NCBI GenBank assembly: GCA_039000515.1
Contig: JBCFYV010000001.1
Coordinates: forward strand, 30,463,048-30,527,047
Direction of reading: 5' to 3'
DNA from: Timema cristinae
Taxonomy: Eukaryota; Arthropoda; Insecta; Phasmatodea; Timematidae
DNA: 64,000 nucleotides
The translations under genes were made by a program, and so were the position numbers. Of this stretch, positions 44,717-56,036 are shown in pieces (positions within the stretch are counted from its first letter, which is position 1; each line of letters opens with the position of its first letter). The notes under the pieces are model-generated. The model saw only the letters and a program-made list of their open reading frames with translations, had not been told where the DNA came from and searched no databases.

Positions 44717-45029
44717 ATATATAGCGGCATAGCGGCATTAAATTAGAAAAATTTTAAATTAAGATAAATTGTAATTAAATTTCAGGACACCAATGATAGT
44801 TATTCAATAACTGTTGAGGTCATCAAATGACGATATATATATATATATATATATAATATATCGTTGTGTGTGGCATTAATGACTGGGAGGAACATGACAT
44901 TCAGTTGGGTCGCCTGTATGTAGACTATTTGCCGCTCTGGTAACACAGAGCATTGCCTAGGGGACACGTATGTAGGTTTTATACACGTACCCTAATTATA
45001 TTAAAATTAATATTATTACATTATCTAAA

Positions 45030-45200
45030 GTGGTGGGCCAGTCGAAGTCTTAAAACTAACTTAAGTCTAACTAACCAAACCTTGGTGGCCATTGGGATAA
45101 CTCCTCTTAAGAGAAAAATACCCTAGATACAAGCCAGGAATCGGACCCGGGACACCTAGATTCGTAGCCAGGTGCATTGACCACTACAACACGAGGCCAT
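45030..45200 (-). repeat. SINE-D copy 2
   Basis: The minus strand has TCGTGTTGTAGTGGTCAATG, CCTGGCTACGAATCTAGG, box B GGGTCCGATTCCTGG, AGGGTATTTTTCTCTTAAGA and GGTTTGGTTAGTTAGACTTA, matching 4055-4238 throughout. It has one SNP in box B (TCCG). Confidence 0.75.
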
Positions 45201-45330
45201 ATCAAGACTGTTGATACTATTTGAAGAAAATTAAAATCTATAAGTTTCTACTAGAGCAATATTTTATTTAATGTTGCCAAAAAAAAGTTTTGCTATTATA
45301 ATTACAAAAATACTGCCCTTATCTTGCGTT

Positions 45331-46249
45331 CCCTATAAACCCACATGTTAACATATATATTTAATAGTTGATACGTATTATAAAATACATCCTGTGAAAA
45401 TAACGGGTAATTAGTTATTTGAAGTAACACCTCTATATATTGGTTTTGTAGCTACTTGTGTGCGTGTGATATATAGATATGTGTGTCTGTATTATCATGT
45501 GATGGGTAGCTTTTGTCACATAATTACAGAAATGGCACCATGGCGTATGGCAAAAAATAAATAACCCTGTAAGAATAATTTCATAATATAAATATTAAAA
45601 ATATTAGCAATTAAATAAACGCTTTATAATTTTCGAAAAACAAAACAATAATATGCTATTTTATAGATGCTAAACAAGGTAGTACTCTGCTCACTGTCTA
45701 TAGCAAATTCTAAAATTAAAGTATTATTTTTTTAACTATTAGTATTTGAATGTCAAGCCAAAATTCTCTAAACGATATTTAGAACATAGAAAATATGTCA
45801 AGGTTTAAGTAACTGTTTTGAGTAATTCGTATATCCTGTGACAATATTGATGTTCTGTCAGCCATTCGTAAGTCCTTACTAGCATCATTAATTTAAAGTA
45901 ATGGCACAAACATTTCTAGTATATTCAGGAGGTCGGCTCAAATGTTGTTCATCGATTTATCTGTAAGTTATCTAATGTTGGAAACGAATGTGTGTTTCAA
46001 ACAGTTTATACATATTTTATAATGCTTAACTTTGGACATATTCACATAATTGGATATTTTCTATTGATTTTACCTGTATAAAAAGAGATATACCCTTAGC
46101 TTACCTTGCATTATTCTACTATGATATGAATTACACGATAGGACCGTAGGTAAGACCGATTCCTTTCCGGTTAAGTGAAGACATGTGACCATGATATTGA
46201 CTTTAAATCTGTACGAGTTTTACGTAACACCTTGAATGTTAGTGTCTTA
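45331..46249. other. AT-rich sequence, nothing recognised
   Basis: No coding signal or family motif seen. Confidence 0.45.
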
Positions 46250-46330
46250 GTTTAAGGGATAAGGATGGTTAAGTTATCTAAGAAGAAATGCACCTGCATT
46301 AGCGTAGATGAAGGATAAAGAAGCAACAAT
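46250..46330 (-). repeat. SINE-B fragment
   Basis: A short piece with AAGGGATAAGGATGGTTAAG, AGAAATGCACCTGCATTAGC and GTAGATGAAGG. Confidence 0.5.
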
Positions 46331-46980
46331 AACTAAGTATGTAGAAGGCATACGCTTGTACAATTTAATGTACTGTACACTGATAGCGAAGCTAGAGAGA
46401 TATAAATGCTATAAAGCAACGTTCCCCAAACTGTGATACACGTACCACCAGTGGTAGTCTGTTCAGTGTAGGAATTGTTTTATGTAAGATCTTTTTCTTT
46501 ACCAGAAATATATTATGTAGTAGGATATTGGTAGGAAAAGAGACCTTTCATAGAGTAATTCCTACCGTGAATGTATAGTACGTACAATTACTCCCGGTGG
46601 TAAGCCTCGAGAAGTCAAACAAAACAAGCAAATTTAAGTAATAAAAAAAGGTAAGTCCTCATAAAAATTTTAAAATATGTTCAGGCCAAGTCCAGCCAAA
46701 AGTAAAACAGATTTAAACAATGGTTGGAGGGGTGGAAATACTGATTCTAGTTCAAATAGCCGACGGAGCCACGAAGTATGTATTGTTATATTCTTGGGTA
46801 CCAATAAAAATGAACCGAAATAATAAATATTCAGCATCATCTCAGTGGTAATCTTAGTTACAGAAATTTTATGGAAACTACGCCATTCAACAAGTTTTGT
46901 ATCCGCTGCTCTAAAGTTTATTTATATAGATTCATCAAGTATCACCTCTGAAAATTTAATAAAAATAAATCTGCGCACGG
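46331..46980. other. AT-rich sequence with an isolated hAT-like terminus
   Basis: CAACGTTCCCCAAACTGTGA at 46423, followed by TACACGTACCACCAGTGG, is a typical hAT left end. No matching right end was found within a few kb. Possibly a fragment of an element truncated near 46930. Confidence 0.4.
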
Positions 46981-47040
46981 AATTCAGAACCGGGACTTTG
47001 GCTTAGCGCCAATGCTCTACCACTGATCTATTTAGGGTTC
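46981..47040 (-). repeat. tRNA-like sequence, probable SINE head
   Basis: The minus strand reads GATCAGTGGTAGAGCATTGG (box A-like), GCGCTAAGCCAAAGTC, then GGTTCTGAATTCC (box B-like). Position 33 of the anticodon loop is not T and the acceptor stem does not pair, so it is not a working tRNA gene. Confidence 0.5.
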
Positions 47041-49060
47041 GATCCATGTTTAGGGTCATTCTGAAACCATTAGAATATTAGTAACTTGAAAATTAACAAT
47101 TTGATTGAAAAGTAAATATTCACTAGAAATTAAATGATACACGTTCCCACTTTTTGTCACTCTATTGAACTTCACTGAAATTCGAGCAAATTTCAGTACG
47201 TTGTCCATCACCTTACTCAACATAGATCGTCTAATGGTTCACACCACACCGTGTACATGAACGAAAATAATGTGGATAGCGTTTCCATCTCTAAAACCTC
47301 GCTGTATATATTCAATCATTATTGTAACTGTACTCGGCAGTATAAAGCTGACCCCTGGAGTCACCGGTGGCTCTAATATCAACGATATATCATAATAGCT
47401 GATGATTTCCACACGTCCATCACATACTCTGTCCTAAGGTGAATTTTCGCGTATCATTTTCAATTATGAACGTCAGAGAACTCATTTCATTAAACTGAAT
47501 CATTATCTTTTTTAAACATAATGAAACGTAGTAAGGAAACAACGTATTAATTGTGATAATAGAATTCAATTTATATTCAAACTTATATTTTTACTTCAAT
47601 TCACACTATTTTTGCAATTTATGAACATTTATTTATTCTACCCTAAATTAAATTTGATTTTTGCTGTCTTAACTCACACTTGACTTAAGCTCATATGTTT
47701 ATATTATATGTATTTTAATGTGTTATCTATATATGTGACTTATATTTTAATATGTTCTTAATTTTTTTTAAATTATGATGGAAATCTATTAAGTTCACAA
47801 AATTGTCAATTCATTCCAAATTTATGTTACTTATTCCGGTGTGTTTTATATATTATATACTAGTTGATCTTTGGACTTTATATTAAGCTCAAATTTTCAA
47901 ATTCTTTTTCCATATTGAATTCTACTATCACAATTAAAATTAATCATTATTTAATTATTTCATTAAAAGTTAAAATGAGGTCGACTTTCATTTTCCTTTT
48001 TTAAATGTTTATTATTGAAAAACGAAAACAATGAGAACAGTGTGAACATGTACAAGAATTACTGAATTCATTTTAATTTTGAGGACGTTGCTTACCTGTG
48101 ACGTCATGGCCAGTCAAGATAGGATTTCCCATGTTAATGAATTTACGTTTTACTCAGTGTGTTTTAATGATATAACATTGAAACAAAAACCATAAATAAA
48201 TTAAATAATTCTAAAAATAGTCATACAATGTCAAAAAATATTCTTCAAGTAGTTTTTTGCAAAGTATTTCTTATAAATTCTCTACAGATTAGGCTATTTG
48301 TCTTGGTCATGAAAATGGCCTGCCATAAGGTAGATTAAAAGAGTCCGTCTTATTATATGTCTAGATATAATATAAAACAATAAAAAGGTAAAACTAAAAA
48401 TCTAGTCGATGTTTTCAAGACGCAAATATTAAAGTGACTATATAAACTCTTCATAGGAAGAGGGAAATGGTTATCAGCACATAGACAAGAGCTCTCTCAG
48501 GGTGAAATTCCCATGTTCTTCTATTCATTTTTATTTTATAAATTAGAGTCTAAATGTGATAGTGCTTAGACTGCTAAGGTGCGTTAGGTTAAGATGCAAC
48601 CTGTTTCGCAAAATAGCTTTGAAATCTCCAAGTAGGAAACGTCGTTAGTATAAATAATTATTTAAATTCATCGTTACACCGTTATCCCCTGCAACCACTT
48701 GAAACCTTGTATTGGATTTAATCCTCAATTATTTTCCTGTTTAGACTCATGTTGATGTTTCAACGGGCTTGAAATACAGCCTTTAATGAAGTTTGTGTTA
48801 ACGTATCTATCTGCATTTATTTATATATAATATATTTTCTAACCCACGCGATAACCGCACTGTCCACACATATATTTCACAAACCACAGCTCACATTCAT
48901 TTTACATGGCGTCATTACTATAAATGAAACGGTAGTTAATCTCCTCATGATCATCATCATAGATGATATATGTAAATAATGAATCATTGGAAATGATTCA
49001 TTGAAATTAACACGTGAAAACTTGCCATTAAACTATGAGGTAAGAAAGACCTTGAGCACG
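47041..49060. other. AT-rich sequence with one CRE palindrome
   Basis: About 2 kb, mostly very AT-rich. It contains a perfect TGACGTCA at 48099-48106. No repeat family assigned. Confidence 0.45.
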
Positions 49061-49068
49061 GAATAAGT

Positions 49069-49128
49069 TATGGACATCTCAGTAATAAAGCTTTGGCAGA
49101 CTAAGTCAGGTATCTTGGGTTCGAGTCT
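49069..49128 (+). repeat. tRNA-like sequence, probable SINE head
   Basis: It has ATCTCAGTAATAAAGCTTTG, GCAGACTAAGTCAGG and box B GGGTTCGAGTC (about 49118-49128). The stems are incomplete. It is not obviously one of families A-E. Confidence 0.45.
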
Positions 49129-50004
49129 TTTTATTTATGTATTTAGGATAAAAGCAAGGAAACAAATAATTATTGTGTTACAATATGACTTTATTAATGA
49201 TAAGATAGATTTTGATAATATATTTTTATTCAAACACCTTATTATATTCACTGTCACTACTTTAAACTAATGTTTTATATACATTCGATAGATTTTGACG
49301 ACAGCTGACGATTAAAACTCAAACAAACACCGTAGCTTCTCCGAGTCAAAAGTTATACTAATTGCAAATCTCGAAACGCAGCAAAATAACCTCAAAGTGG
49401 CGGCGCTTCCCCCTCCACCACGCGCGATGCGTCACTGTTCTCGCGTATCGTAATGCATTCTTTGATCCTTTAGCTATCCAGTGGTATAATTTAATTTTGG
49501 ATGTAGAGGATAGATTCGAAACTACAACGCCAAACTGTATCCCCCGATTTTGGTATCATTAGGTTTTTTGGATTGCCCCCGTATGGTAGCAAATTTAAAG
49601 ACGTATTCACGTCGAAAAAAAAAAATTGACAAAATAAATCAAACATTGCTTCAATTGATATACACGTATTTAGTTTTGTTCTCTACATAATCTCAATATT
49701 TCTTGACTATTATATGTGTGGTTGGAGACCAACATCAACCGATTAAACTGATAAGAGTTGAGAATTGAGACCCACTGTCCACGTGACCTTGTGCCATATG
49801 TGACCCCTAAACTAACCTAACATATTTCATAGATATATCTTGTTAATGATTACATGTTAAAATAAAATAAATAAAATAGTTTTTTATATAAATAAACCCC
49901 CGGTATTTTTAGGTATTTAACGTGCACTTTAGGAACCATTAGATTAAATAAGCACATGATATATAGATTAACTTAAATCTATAGTGAACGCAACATACAT
50001 CCCC
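49129..50004. other. AT-rich sequence with a GC-richer patch at 49340-49470
   Basis: The patch contains GTGGCGGCGCTTCCCCCTCC and CACGCGCGATGCGTCACTG and several CpGs. A plus frame (49362-49562) crosses it without recognisable homology. Candidate unique regulatory sequence or unknown short exon. Confidence 0.35.
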
Positions 50005-50150
50005 CGTTCGTTAATTCATCACTGTGAAAGGGGAAACCCACATTTCACCAATGATTTTTTCTTGCAATGCTGGTAATCGAACCCAGGACCAGAGCTCAAT
50101 AGACAGATACGCTACCGACTAAGTTAATTTGTCTAAGCCACTGTTAATAA
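50005..50150 (-). repeat. SINE-C copy, 5' half
   Basis: The plus strand shows TTCATCACTGTGAAAGGGGA, AACCCACATTTCACCAATGA, GGTAATCGAACCCAGGACC (box B on minus: GGGTTCGATTACC), and GACAGATACGCTACCGACTA (box A side). The 3' half is missing. Confidence 0.75.
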
Positions 50151-50399
50151 CAAATCTTTTTTTTTCACCATAACTTTTATTAGAACCGGCCGTATTGTCC
50201 CCAGCTATGGAAATGGCCGGCTCATAGATGTTCTAAACGGGTTAGAACTGGTACTGTACATACCGCTATTTTTCATAGTCATCGTTGAATTGGACCAGGA
50301 TTATTTTTCATCATCCATTAAAAAGTTTCTGTTCAAATTCCACCTTTCCCATATCAAAATATCTAAGAACTGTTCAGATTGTAATAAGTAGAAAACTAA

Positions 50400-50500
50400 T
50401 CAAAACTTAAACTATTCACTGAAACAATATTTTATTTATTTTAGTAAAAAAAAAAAGTTTTTTGTTATATTAATTGCAAACACCTTAACTCACATTCTCT
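50400..50500. repeat. MITE-P end fragment
   Basis: It has CACTGAAACAATATTTTATT followed by TATTTTAG, AAAAAAAAAAGTTTTTTG and TTAATTGCAAACACCTTA, matching the right end of the other copies. Confidence 0.5.
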
Positions 50501-51409
50501 CCCACCACACCTCTAAAAGTTTTATAGATATGGCATTAGTCAATTTGTAATAACTCAATCAAAACATCAATATTTAATTATAAAGTGTGTATTATGAAAA
50601 ACAATCACACTCGATACAGTACAAAATATTTAGTCGCCAGTTAAACAAACAATAAAATACTATTCCAATCAACCAATAATTAGTACCATTCTAATTGAAC
50701 GGGGAAATAGGGAGTTAACGCGTTCAACAGAGCTACGCTACACGTAGCAACGCAACGGTTTAGGGTATTTTGTGTCGCGCAAAGTGGTTTAATGAATGGA
50801 AGCTATCAAAAACAAGAACTCAGCATCACCGACGAGTAAATAAACACCGAAAATGCATGTGTGGCATTCGTAACAAACAAACAATGAAGGACAAATGATC
50901 AGGTAAACAAAACGTGCGTTATTAGTAAGAGTATAATTAGTCCGGACTGTGGTGGTGAGAGAAATTGAGAGGAATAGACGGTGATGAAAACAAAGATAAA
51001 ACAGAGAAGGAAAGAGAAGTTTGTTGGAGTCATCTGTTTGCGCGATAAAGGGGGACTCGTGGCTTGACTGTTGCCGCGTTCTGATTTATGTTAGTTACTT
51101 ACTAAGTTTAGGACCTTAGGGATGAATCTATATAATTGTTACTGTGAATTCACACGTTCGCCGAAAAACTAGCGCAGATCATAAACTTGGTCACGTAACG
51201 AGTTCTAAGCCAATCACAACATTTACCGCATTATCAGCTCGAGCTTTTTCTGCTGAAGTTCAACTCGTCTCTATTTTGTCCACTCTTCTTGAGATATTCG
51301 GCACAGGAGAACCAATCTCTGAACTAACCATCTCAAATCAGTACGCATGCGCTTACGCTGTAGAGCTAACCCCAAGGTGACAGCTTCGCTGACCATTGTG
51401 AGAATATTT
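50501..51409. other. Unique, GC-richer stretch, candidate regulatory or exonic
   Basis: From about 50690 to 51400 composition is more even than around it, with scattered CpGs (GTAGCAACGCAACGG, GTCGCGCAAAG, TTTGCGCGATAAAGG). A plus frame (51144-51380) has no recognised domain. No repeat family motif is present. It ends where a SINE-A inserted. Confidence 0.4.
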
Positions 51410-51419
51410 GAAATAACAT

Positions 51420-51707
51420 ATTATTATTATTACCACGTCTTACTACCCTTTCGGGTTATACGCACTTACGCTAATGTGTAATGGTAGGGTGATTGTGAAA
51501 TGAAATGGAGGACCTACAGTTTAACGTGGAATACGAACTACGGTGGAGGCCTGGCATTCCCCACATTCACAAGATGTGATTAATACACGTCTTGTCAGAG
51601 GTGAAGGAAGGGTTTGGTAATCAGATAAATCTCTGCCGGGATCGAGGATTGAACCCGGACCCCCAGCATAGAAGTCTGAAACCTTAACCCTAGACCACCA
51701 GGTCACC
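51420..51707 (-). repeat. SINE-A copy 3, full length with target duplication
   Basis: It is flanked by a perfect 10-bp direct repeat GAAATAACAT (51410-51419 and 51708-51717). Tail (ATT)n, hairpin CCCTTTCGGG, box B GGTTCAATCC and start GGTGACC are all present. This copy fixes the family's true 5' end as GGTGACC. Confidence 0.96.
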
Positions 51708-52256
51708 GAAATAACATGTTAATGTAAAGCGTGCGTATTGATGTATTGGATTGTGCCAAGACACAGCGATTTTGATAATCAGCTGTTTTATGTTTGCTTT
51801 GCAATGCATCATGGGTCAACAAACAGAGTCTAAATTGCTGTACCACTTAAGCAGATTCTGCTTTCTATTTTAGTTGAACGTGGGAATCAAGCTTTACACA
51901 AACGAGTCTATAATCACATGTCACAAAAACTGGTTAGATGATGAACCCAATACCTGAACTCTAGGAATAAGTGATCAACTTCACACACGAATATATCTTG
52001 AAGGAAGCCCATCTAAAATCACTCGCAACGGCTTGTTAAACTCGTAATATTGTCTGTCCAAACTGATTTTTATAGGACGCCCACTTTCGACCACCAAAAT
52101 TGATAGAAAGTCACCAAAATTTGGTATTTCTGAAATATGTCTAGATATATCACTAAAAAATTAATTTAAAACCTTTAAAAAATCTGCCGATGTTAATTTA
52201 TTATATATTACTTAATTATATAATTTATCTTTACATTATTAATTTTTACTTTAGTA
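51708..52256. other. AT-rich sequence, nothing recognised
   Basis: No coding signal. It begins with the SINE-A target duplication. Confidence 0.5.
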
Positions 52257-52360
52257 GGACGTCTTACTTCCCATTCGCGTTATATGCTTATGTACTAATT
52301 ACGTGGTAAGGTCAGGGATTAATAAGGTTGAATTTAGAGGGAATATGATTATCTGTCTAC
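52257..52360 (-). repeat. SINE-B 3' fragment (5'-truncated)
   Basis: The plus strand has GGACGTCTTACTTCCCATTC, GTACTAATTACGTGG and AAGGTTGAATTTAGAGGGAA, then stops inside the body. Only the shared tail and adjoining part are present. Confidence 0.72.
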
Positions 52361-52555
52361 CAATAAGAATAAATAATTAATTTCACATTAAAAGAACTCC
52401 AAAATATTACTTTCTCTATGAAATTAGGAAATAGAAAGTTATTTTATCAATGTTTCTTCCATGGTGTATGGGGAGTATTTCTAAGAAAATGTATATTATT
52501 TCATTTTACAAATCTCACCCATTTTATATATCACTGTATAAATATATTATTACCT

Positions 52556-52985
52556 CCATACCTAATCACGCCGTTCCCTTACGGGGTAGGCAAGAAACTG
52601 TGCATATAGCTCAAAAAATAACTCCGTGCGTTATCCATCCCCACTAACTTTCTCATCACTTCCCTATCCTTACATACTCACTTTGATTCAACAACATCCA
52701 AACCGGGTCATCCATACTCATTTATTCTTAAAACTCTTAATTTTTCTCTTTATCCCACATTTTTTTACAACATTTAGCCACGTTTTGCATGGTCTAACCC
52801 CTTCCTTTTGATCCACACACTCTACCTTCATATATTTACTTCATCACTCGATCCACACTCATCCTATTAACATTCCCAAACCAACTTAAGACACTTATTT
52901 CACATTGATCTAAGCGATTCTCTTTCAAACCTCAGTCCTTCAGCACCCGTTCATTACCGATTCTTTCCATTCGAGCTATTTTTAG
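52556..52985 (-). mobile_element. LINE 3' end fragment (same family as 23045)
   Basis: The minus strand has the block GGCGTGATTAGGTATG at its 3' end (52556), GCACAGTTTCTTGCCTACCC, GTTTTAAGAATAAATGAGTA and the WLNVVK-like stretch near 52760, matching 13680-13931 and 23820-24065. It extends upstream to a RMSVDRVMK-like segment near 52855. The frames are broken. Confidence 0.75.
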
Positions 52986-53084
52986 TATATTTTTTTTTAT
53001 AAAATCGATAGTATATGTCTAAATTTACAGCTGAAGCTCACATGACCTGATATATGAATACGTGAAAGAATATTTTAGTAGCTT
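52986..53084. repeat. Dispersed-repeat fragment (same as 15540)
   Basis: It has AGCTCACATGACCTGATATA and TGAATACGTGAAAGAATATT. It leads directly into the tandem repeat. Confidence 0.5.
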
Positions 53085-53350
53085 TTCTAGATGTCGGATA
53101 AAGTCCTTTAACTATAATAATATTTCTATCTGTGAGATTTGCCTTTTAAAATTTGACAATAATAACTATTACAGCCGTGAGATGAGGTTCTTCCTGTAAA
53201 AATTGGACTATAATAACGTTTCTAGCTGTGATATAGGGTTCTTTTTATGAAAATTTGACTATATTAACTTTCCTAGTTGTGAGATTAATTTCTTCCATTG
53301 AATATAATAACTTTTCTAGCTCTGAGATAAGTCCCTTCCTATGGAAATGG
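53085..53350. repeat. Degenerate tandem repeat, about 55-60 bp unit, 4-5 copies
   Basis: The unit resembles TTTCTAGCTGTGAGAT.., GGTTCTTCCTATG, AAAATTTGACTATAATAAC. Copies are about 75-85% alike by eye. Confidence 0.75.
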
Positions 53351-53924
53351 TATTGAACGGTGGCCATCTTTACAAAGTGTTGTCATCTACTAGTGTTGTT
53401 GTGTTTTTTTTTTGTACCCCTATTCTAGCCTAATGTTGACTTTGCTAAAAGCACATCAAAGCTTCCGCGTATTCCAACGTCAAACACACGCGACCTTCCA
53501 TGCATGTGATGCACATACACACACATACGTATATCTGTATATATGTGTGGACTATCTCTCACACACTTAAATGGTTATCTGGGCCCAGAGGACGCTATTT
53601 TGAATTGCAAATTAATTCCACTCACGTCTACCTTATCCGAGTGTGAATCGGAATTGGGACAATGACCATCCTCAAATTTAACAAAGGTGCGATCAATTCA
53701 AAGTGAAGATAACTATTCTTATTGTGCTTTGACAGGATATCTATGGAGCAGGGTGTGTGGAGGTTGTTGCGTCTAGCTTAGACTTTCATTTAGTAGTGCA
53801 AGATGAATTTTCCAACTTTTTTTACTATAATATTATGTTTCTTTCTGCCCACATATATACTTTATATCAATTATTGTTTCCAGCCTATGGTCCAGGTTAA
53901 TTTTTTATTCAAGCCATATATTTT
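53351..53924. other. Sequence with a CA/TG-rich piece, nothing firm
   Basis: 53505-53575 has CACATACACACACATACG and related alternating tracts. The rest is unremarkable. Confidence 0.45.
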
Positions 53925-54155
53925 CCACTACCGGCTGGCTAGGCCTGTCGTAGCTTCATTTGCCTTATAATATAACTTAAGAATAGGACAGGCACAGCAT
54001 CCAGTCCCCGGCCATTAATTTACCAGTGTGAAATAGTAAACCCATATTTTCATCAATGATAATTCTTCTGCCAAGCCGGGAATCAAACCCAGGACCCTTG
54101 TTCAGTAGGTGGACACGCTACTGACTTAACTAAGGTGACTGACTTATGTCTACAT
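53925..54155 (-). repeat. SINE-C copy, near full length
   Basis: The plus strand shows CGGCTGGCTAGGCCTGTCGT, AGCATCCAGTCCCCGGCCAT, AACCCATATTTTCATCAATG, GGGAATCAAACCCAGGACCC (box B on minus) and GTGGACACGCTACTGACTTA (box A side). Confidence 0.82.
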
Positions 54156-55053
54156 ATACTGTGGTTTAAGTTTGAGCAGAGAGTTTAGAAACACCTTGTA
54201 TATATATTACACTATTGATAAATATAATTCAGAATTTACCTTAAACGGAAGGTAGTTTTAATCAATTTTATATTTACACTGTGGATCACATGGTATAATG
54301 TGTCAATCTCGCAATAAATTGGATTGTTTGCACCAGGGCTGTCAAGGTTGAAGTCCCAGATGGAAGTGCTGGTGGTGTCGATACGAATTTAATGGGTCCG
54401 CACTGATGGTCACAGTGTATAAGGCTTTAGTTTGGCAACAAACATGAGTTGCCGGTAGGGAGTAGGTTGAGATTAGAATATCAGTATTTGTTAGCTAAAG
54501 GAGTAGAGAGGTCCGGCCTAAAATGTGATTTTAATTTAGTTCGTCCATCCTCTTAACACTAAAATGCTGATTTATTTTCTTTAACTTTACTCCTTATTCT
54601 TATCCAATATAAAAATACGTTAAGAACTTTTTTTTTAAACTTCAGCATTTTTAATCTATCTTCCGATTGGTTTGTCACATTTATCTGCTCCTGCCTATCC
54701 TGAGCTATGTCGTTTACATCTTTATGAGTGTTCTTGCCAACATCTTCCACTATCTAATCCATGTAACAAATCCTTGTCTTTACTCTTTCATTTTTACCCT
54801 CAATTTTTAAAGTTAAAAAACTATATTCGTTTCGAAACATTTTCAATTGAACCTCCTGGGTGGGGTTTAAATTAGAAGCTAATAAATAATACTGAGTCTA
54901 AGAGTATTCGATACGAATCCTTTTCCTCGGCGTGATTATACTTTCTTCTTAAATCAAATTGTTTGTAATATTATGTTTTAAATTTATAGTTGAAATAAAC
55001 GTATACAATTTGATAACATTATTTTTTGGTAGCTTTCGTACAGACGTGGTAGG
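54156..55053. other. AT-rich sequence, possible very old SINE at 54290-54420
   Basis: 54290-54420 faintly resembles a SINE-B head (GTGGATCACATGGTATAATG, CTCGCAATAAATTGG) but the body is unrecognisable. The minus frame at 54559-54750 and the overlapping plus frame at 54672-54875 have no known domain. Confidence 0.35.
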
Positions 55054-55068
55054 AATGTGTCATGTTGT

Positions 55069-55358
55069 TTTATTATTATTATTATTATTATTAGCACCGC
55101 GTCTTACTACCCGTTCGGGTTATACGCTTTTACGCTAATGTGTAATCGTAGGGTGATTATGAGATGAAATGATGGACCTACAGTTTAACGAGGAATCCGA
55201 ACCACGGTGGAGGCCTGGCATTCCCCACATTCACAAGAGATCTTGTCAGAGGTGAAGGAAGGGTTTGGAAATCAGATAAATCTGTGCCGGGACCGAGGAT
55301 TGAACCCCGGCCTCCAGCATAGAAATCTGACACCTTACCCCTAGACCACCAGGTCACC
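55069..55358 (-). repeat. SINE-A copy 4, full length with target duplication
   Basis: A 15-bp direct repeat with two mismatches flanks it (AATGTGTCATGTTGT at 55054-55068, AATGAGTCATATTGT at 55359-55373). (TTA)n tail, hairpin CCCGTTCGGG, CCACGGTGGAGGCCTGGC and box B GGTTCAATCC are intact. Confidence 0.95.
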
Positions 55359-55754
55359 AATGAGTCATATTGTATAGGACCATAAACAAGAAGAGACCAC
55401 ACAAAACCAACAAAGTTTTACATTTACAGTAACATTAAATAACAACAGATATTTATTGGATGCCAGTTTCATATCTGTCAAATATGATATTCAGGGAATA
55501 ACCTACATTGTCACAGGTTTAAAACATGTTTAAAACTCGATAAGCCAGCATTTGACCAATTTAACGTAATGCGCTAATGGACGGAGCATTGGAGCGTTAG
55601 GTTTAAGGTCATTTGTTCGAATCCGTTTACCAGACGTTCTTTTTATTTAATTCAATTTTACCGTTGCGTTTAAAAATGTATTTAAATCCATAGAACTAAA
55701 AGTTTAATTGTGCCATTCACTTGCTAATTATTTAAATATTGTTTAAAAATTATT
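55359..55754. other. AT-rich spacer with a tRNA-like piece at 55570-55630
   Basis: GCGCTAATGGACGGAGCATT and box B-like TGTTCGAATCC (about 55615-55625) suggest another decayed tRNA-derived head. The remainder shows nothing. Confidence 0.4.
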
Positions 55755-56036
55755 GGTGACTTGGTGGTCTATGGGTAAGGTGTCAGACTTCCATACTCGG
55801 ATCCGGGGTTCAATCCTCGGTCCCGGCACAGATTTATCTGATTGCCAAACCCTTTATTCACCTCTGACAGACGTGTATTAAACACAACTTGTGAATGTGT
55901 GGAGTGCCAGGCCTCCACCGTGGTTCGGATTCCATGTTAAACTGTAGGTCCTCCATTTCATCTCACAATCACCCTACCATTACACATTAGAATGCGTATA
56001 ACCCAAACTGATAGTAAGACACGGTGTTAATGATAA
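55755..56036 (+). repeat. SINE-A copy 5, full length with target duplication
   Basis: A 12-bp direct repeat with one mismatch flanks it (TTTAAAAATTAT at 55742-55753, TTTAAAAATGAT at 56037-56048). It starts at GGTGAC, with box A around 55763-55780 and box B GGTTCAATCC at 55807-55816. The 3' hairpin arms are decayed (CCCAAACTGATAG). It lies 0.4 kb from copy 4 in the opposite orientation. Confidence 0.95.

Larger units (their letters stand above)
44040..45330. repeat. Palindromic MITE-P copy split by two younger insertions
   Basis: The left half (44040-44263) has GTTTAATTTTCTTCAAATGG, TGATATCAACAGTTCTTG and GACAGATATTCAAGAAAT. The middle piece (44717-44837) has AGCGGCATTAAATTAG and ATTCAATAACTGTTGAGGTC. 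The right end (45200-45330) has AGACTGTTGATAC, TTTGAAGAAAATTAAAATC and AAAAAAAGTTTTGCTATTAT. The gaps are a TIR element (44264-44716) and a segment carrying a (TA)n tract and SINE-D (44838-45200). Confidence 0.7.
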
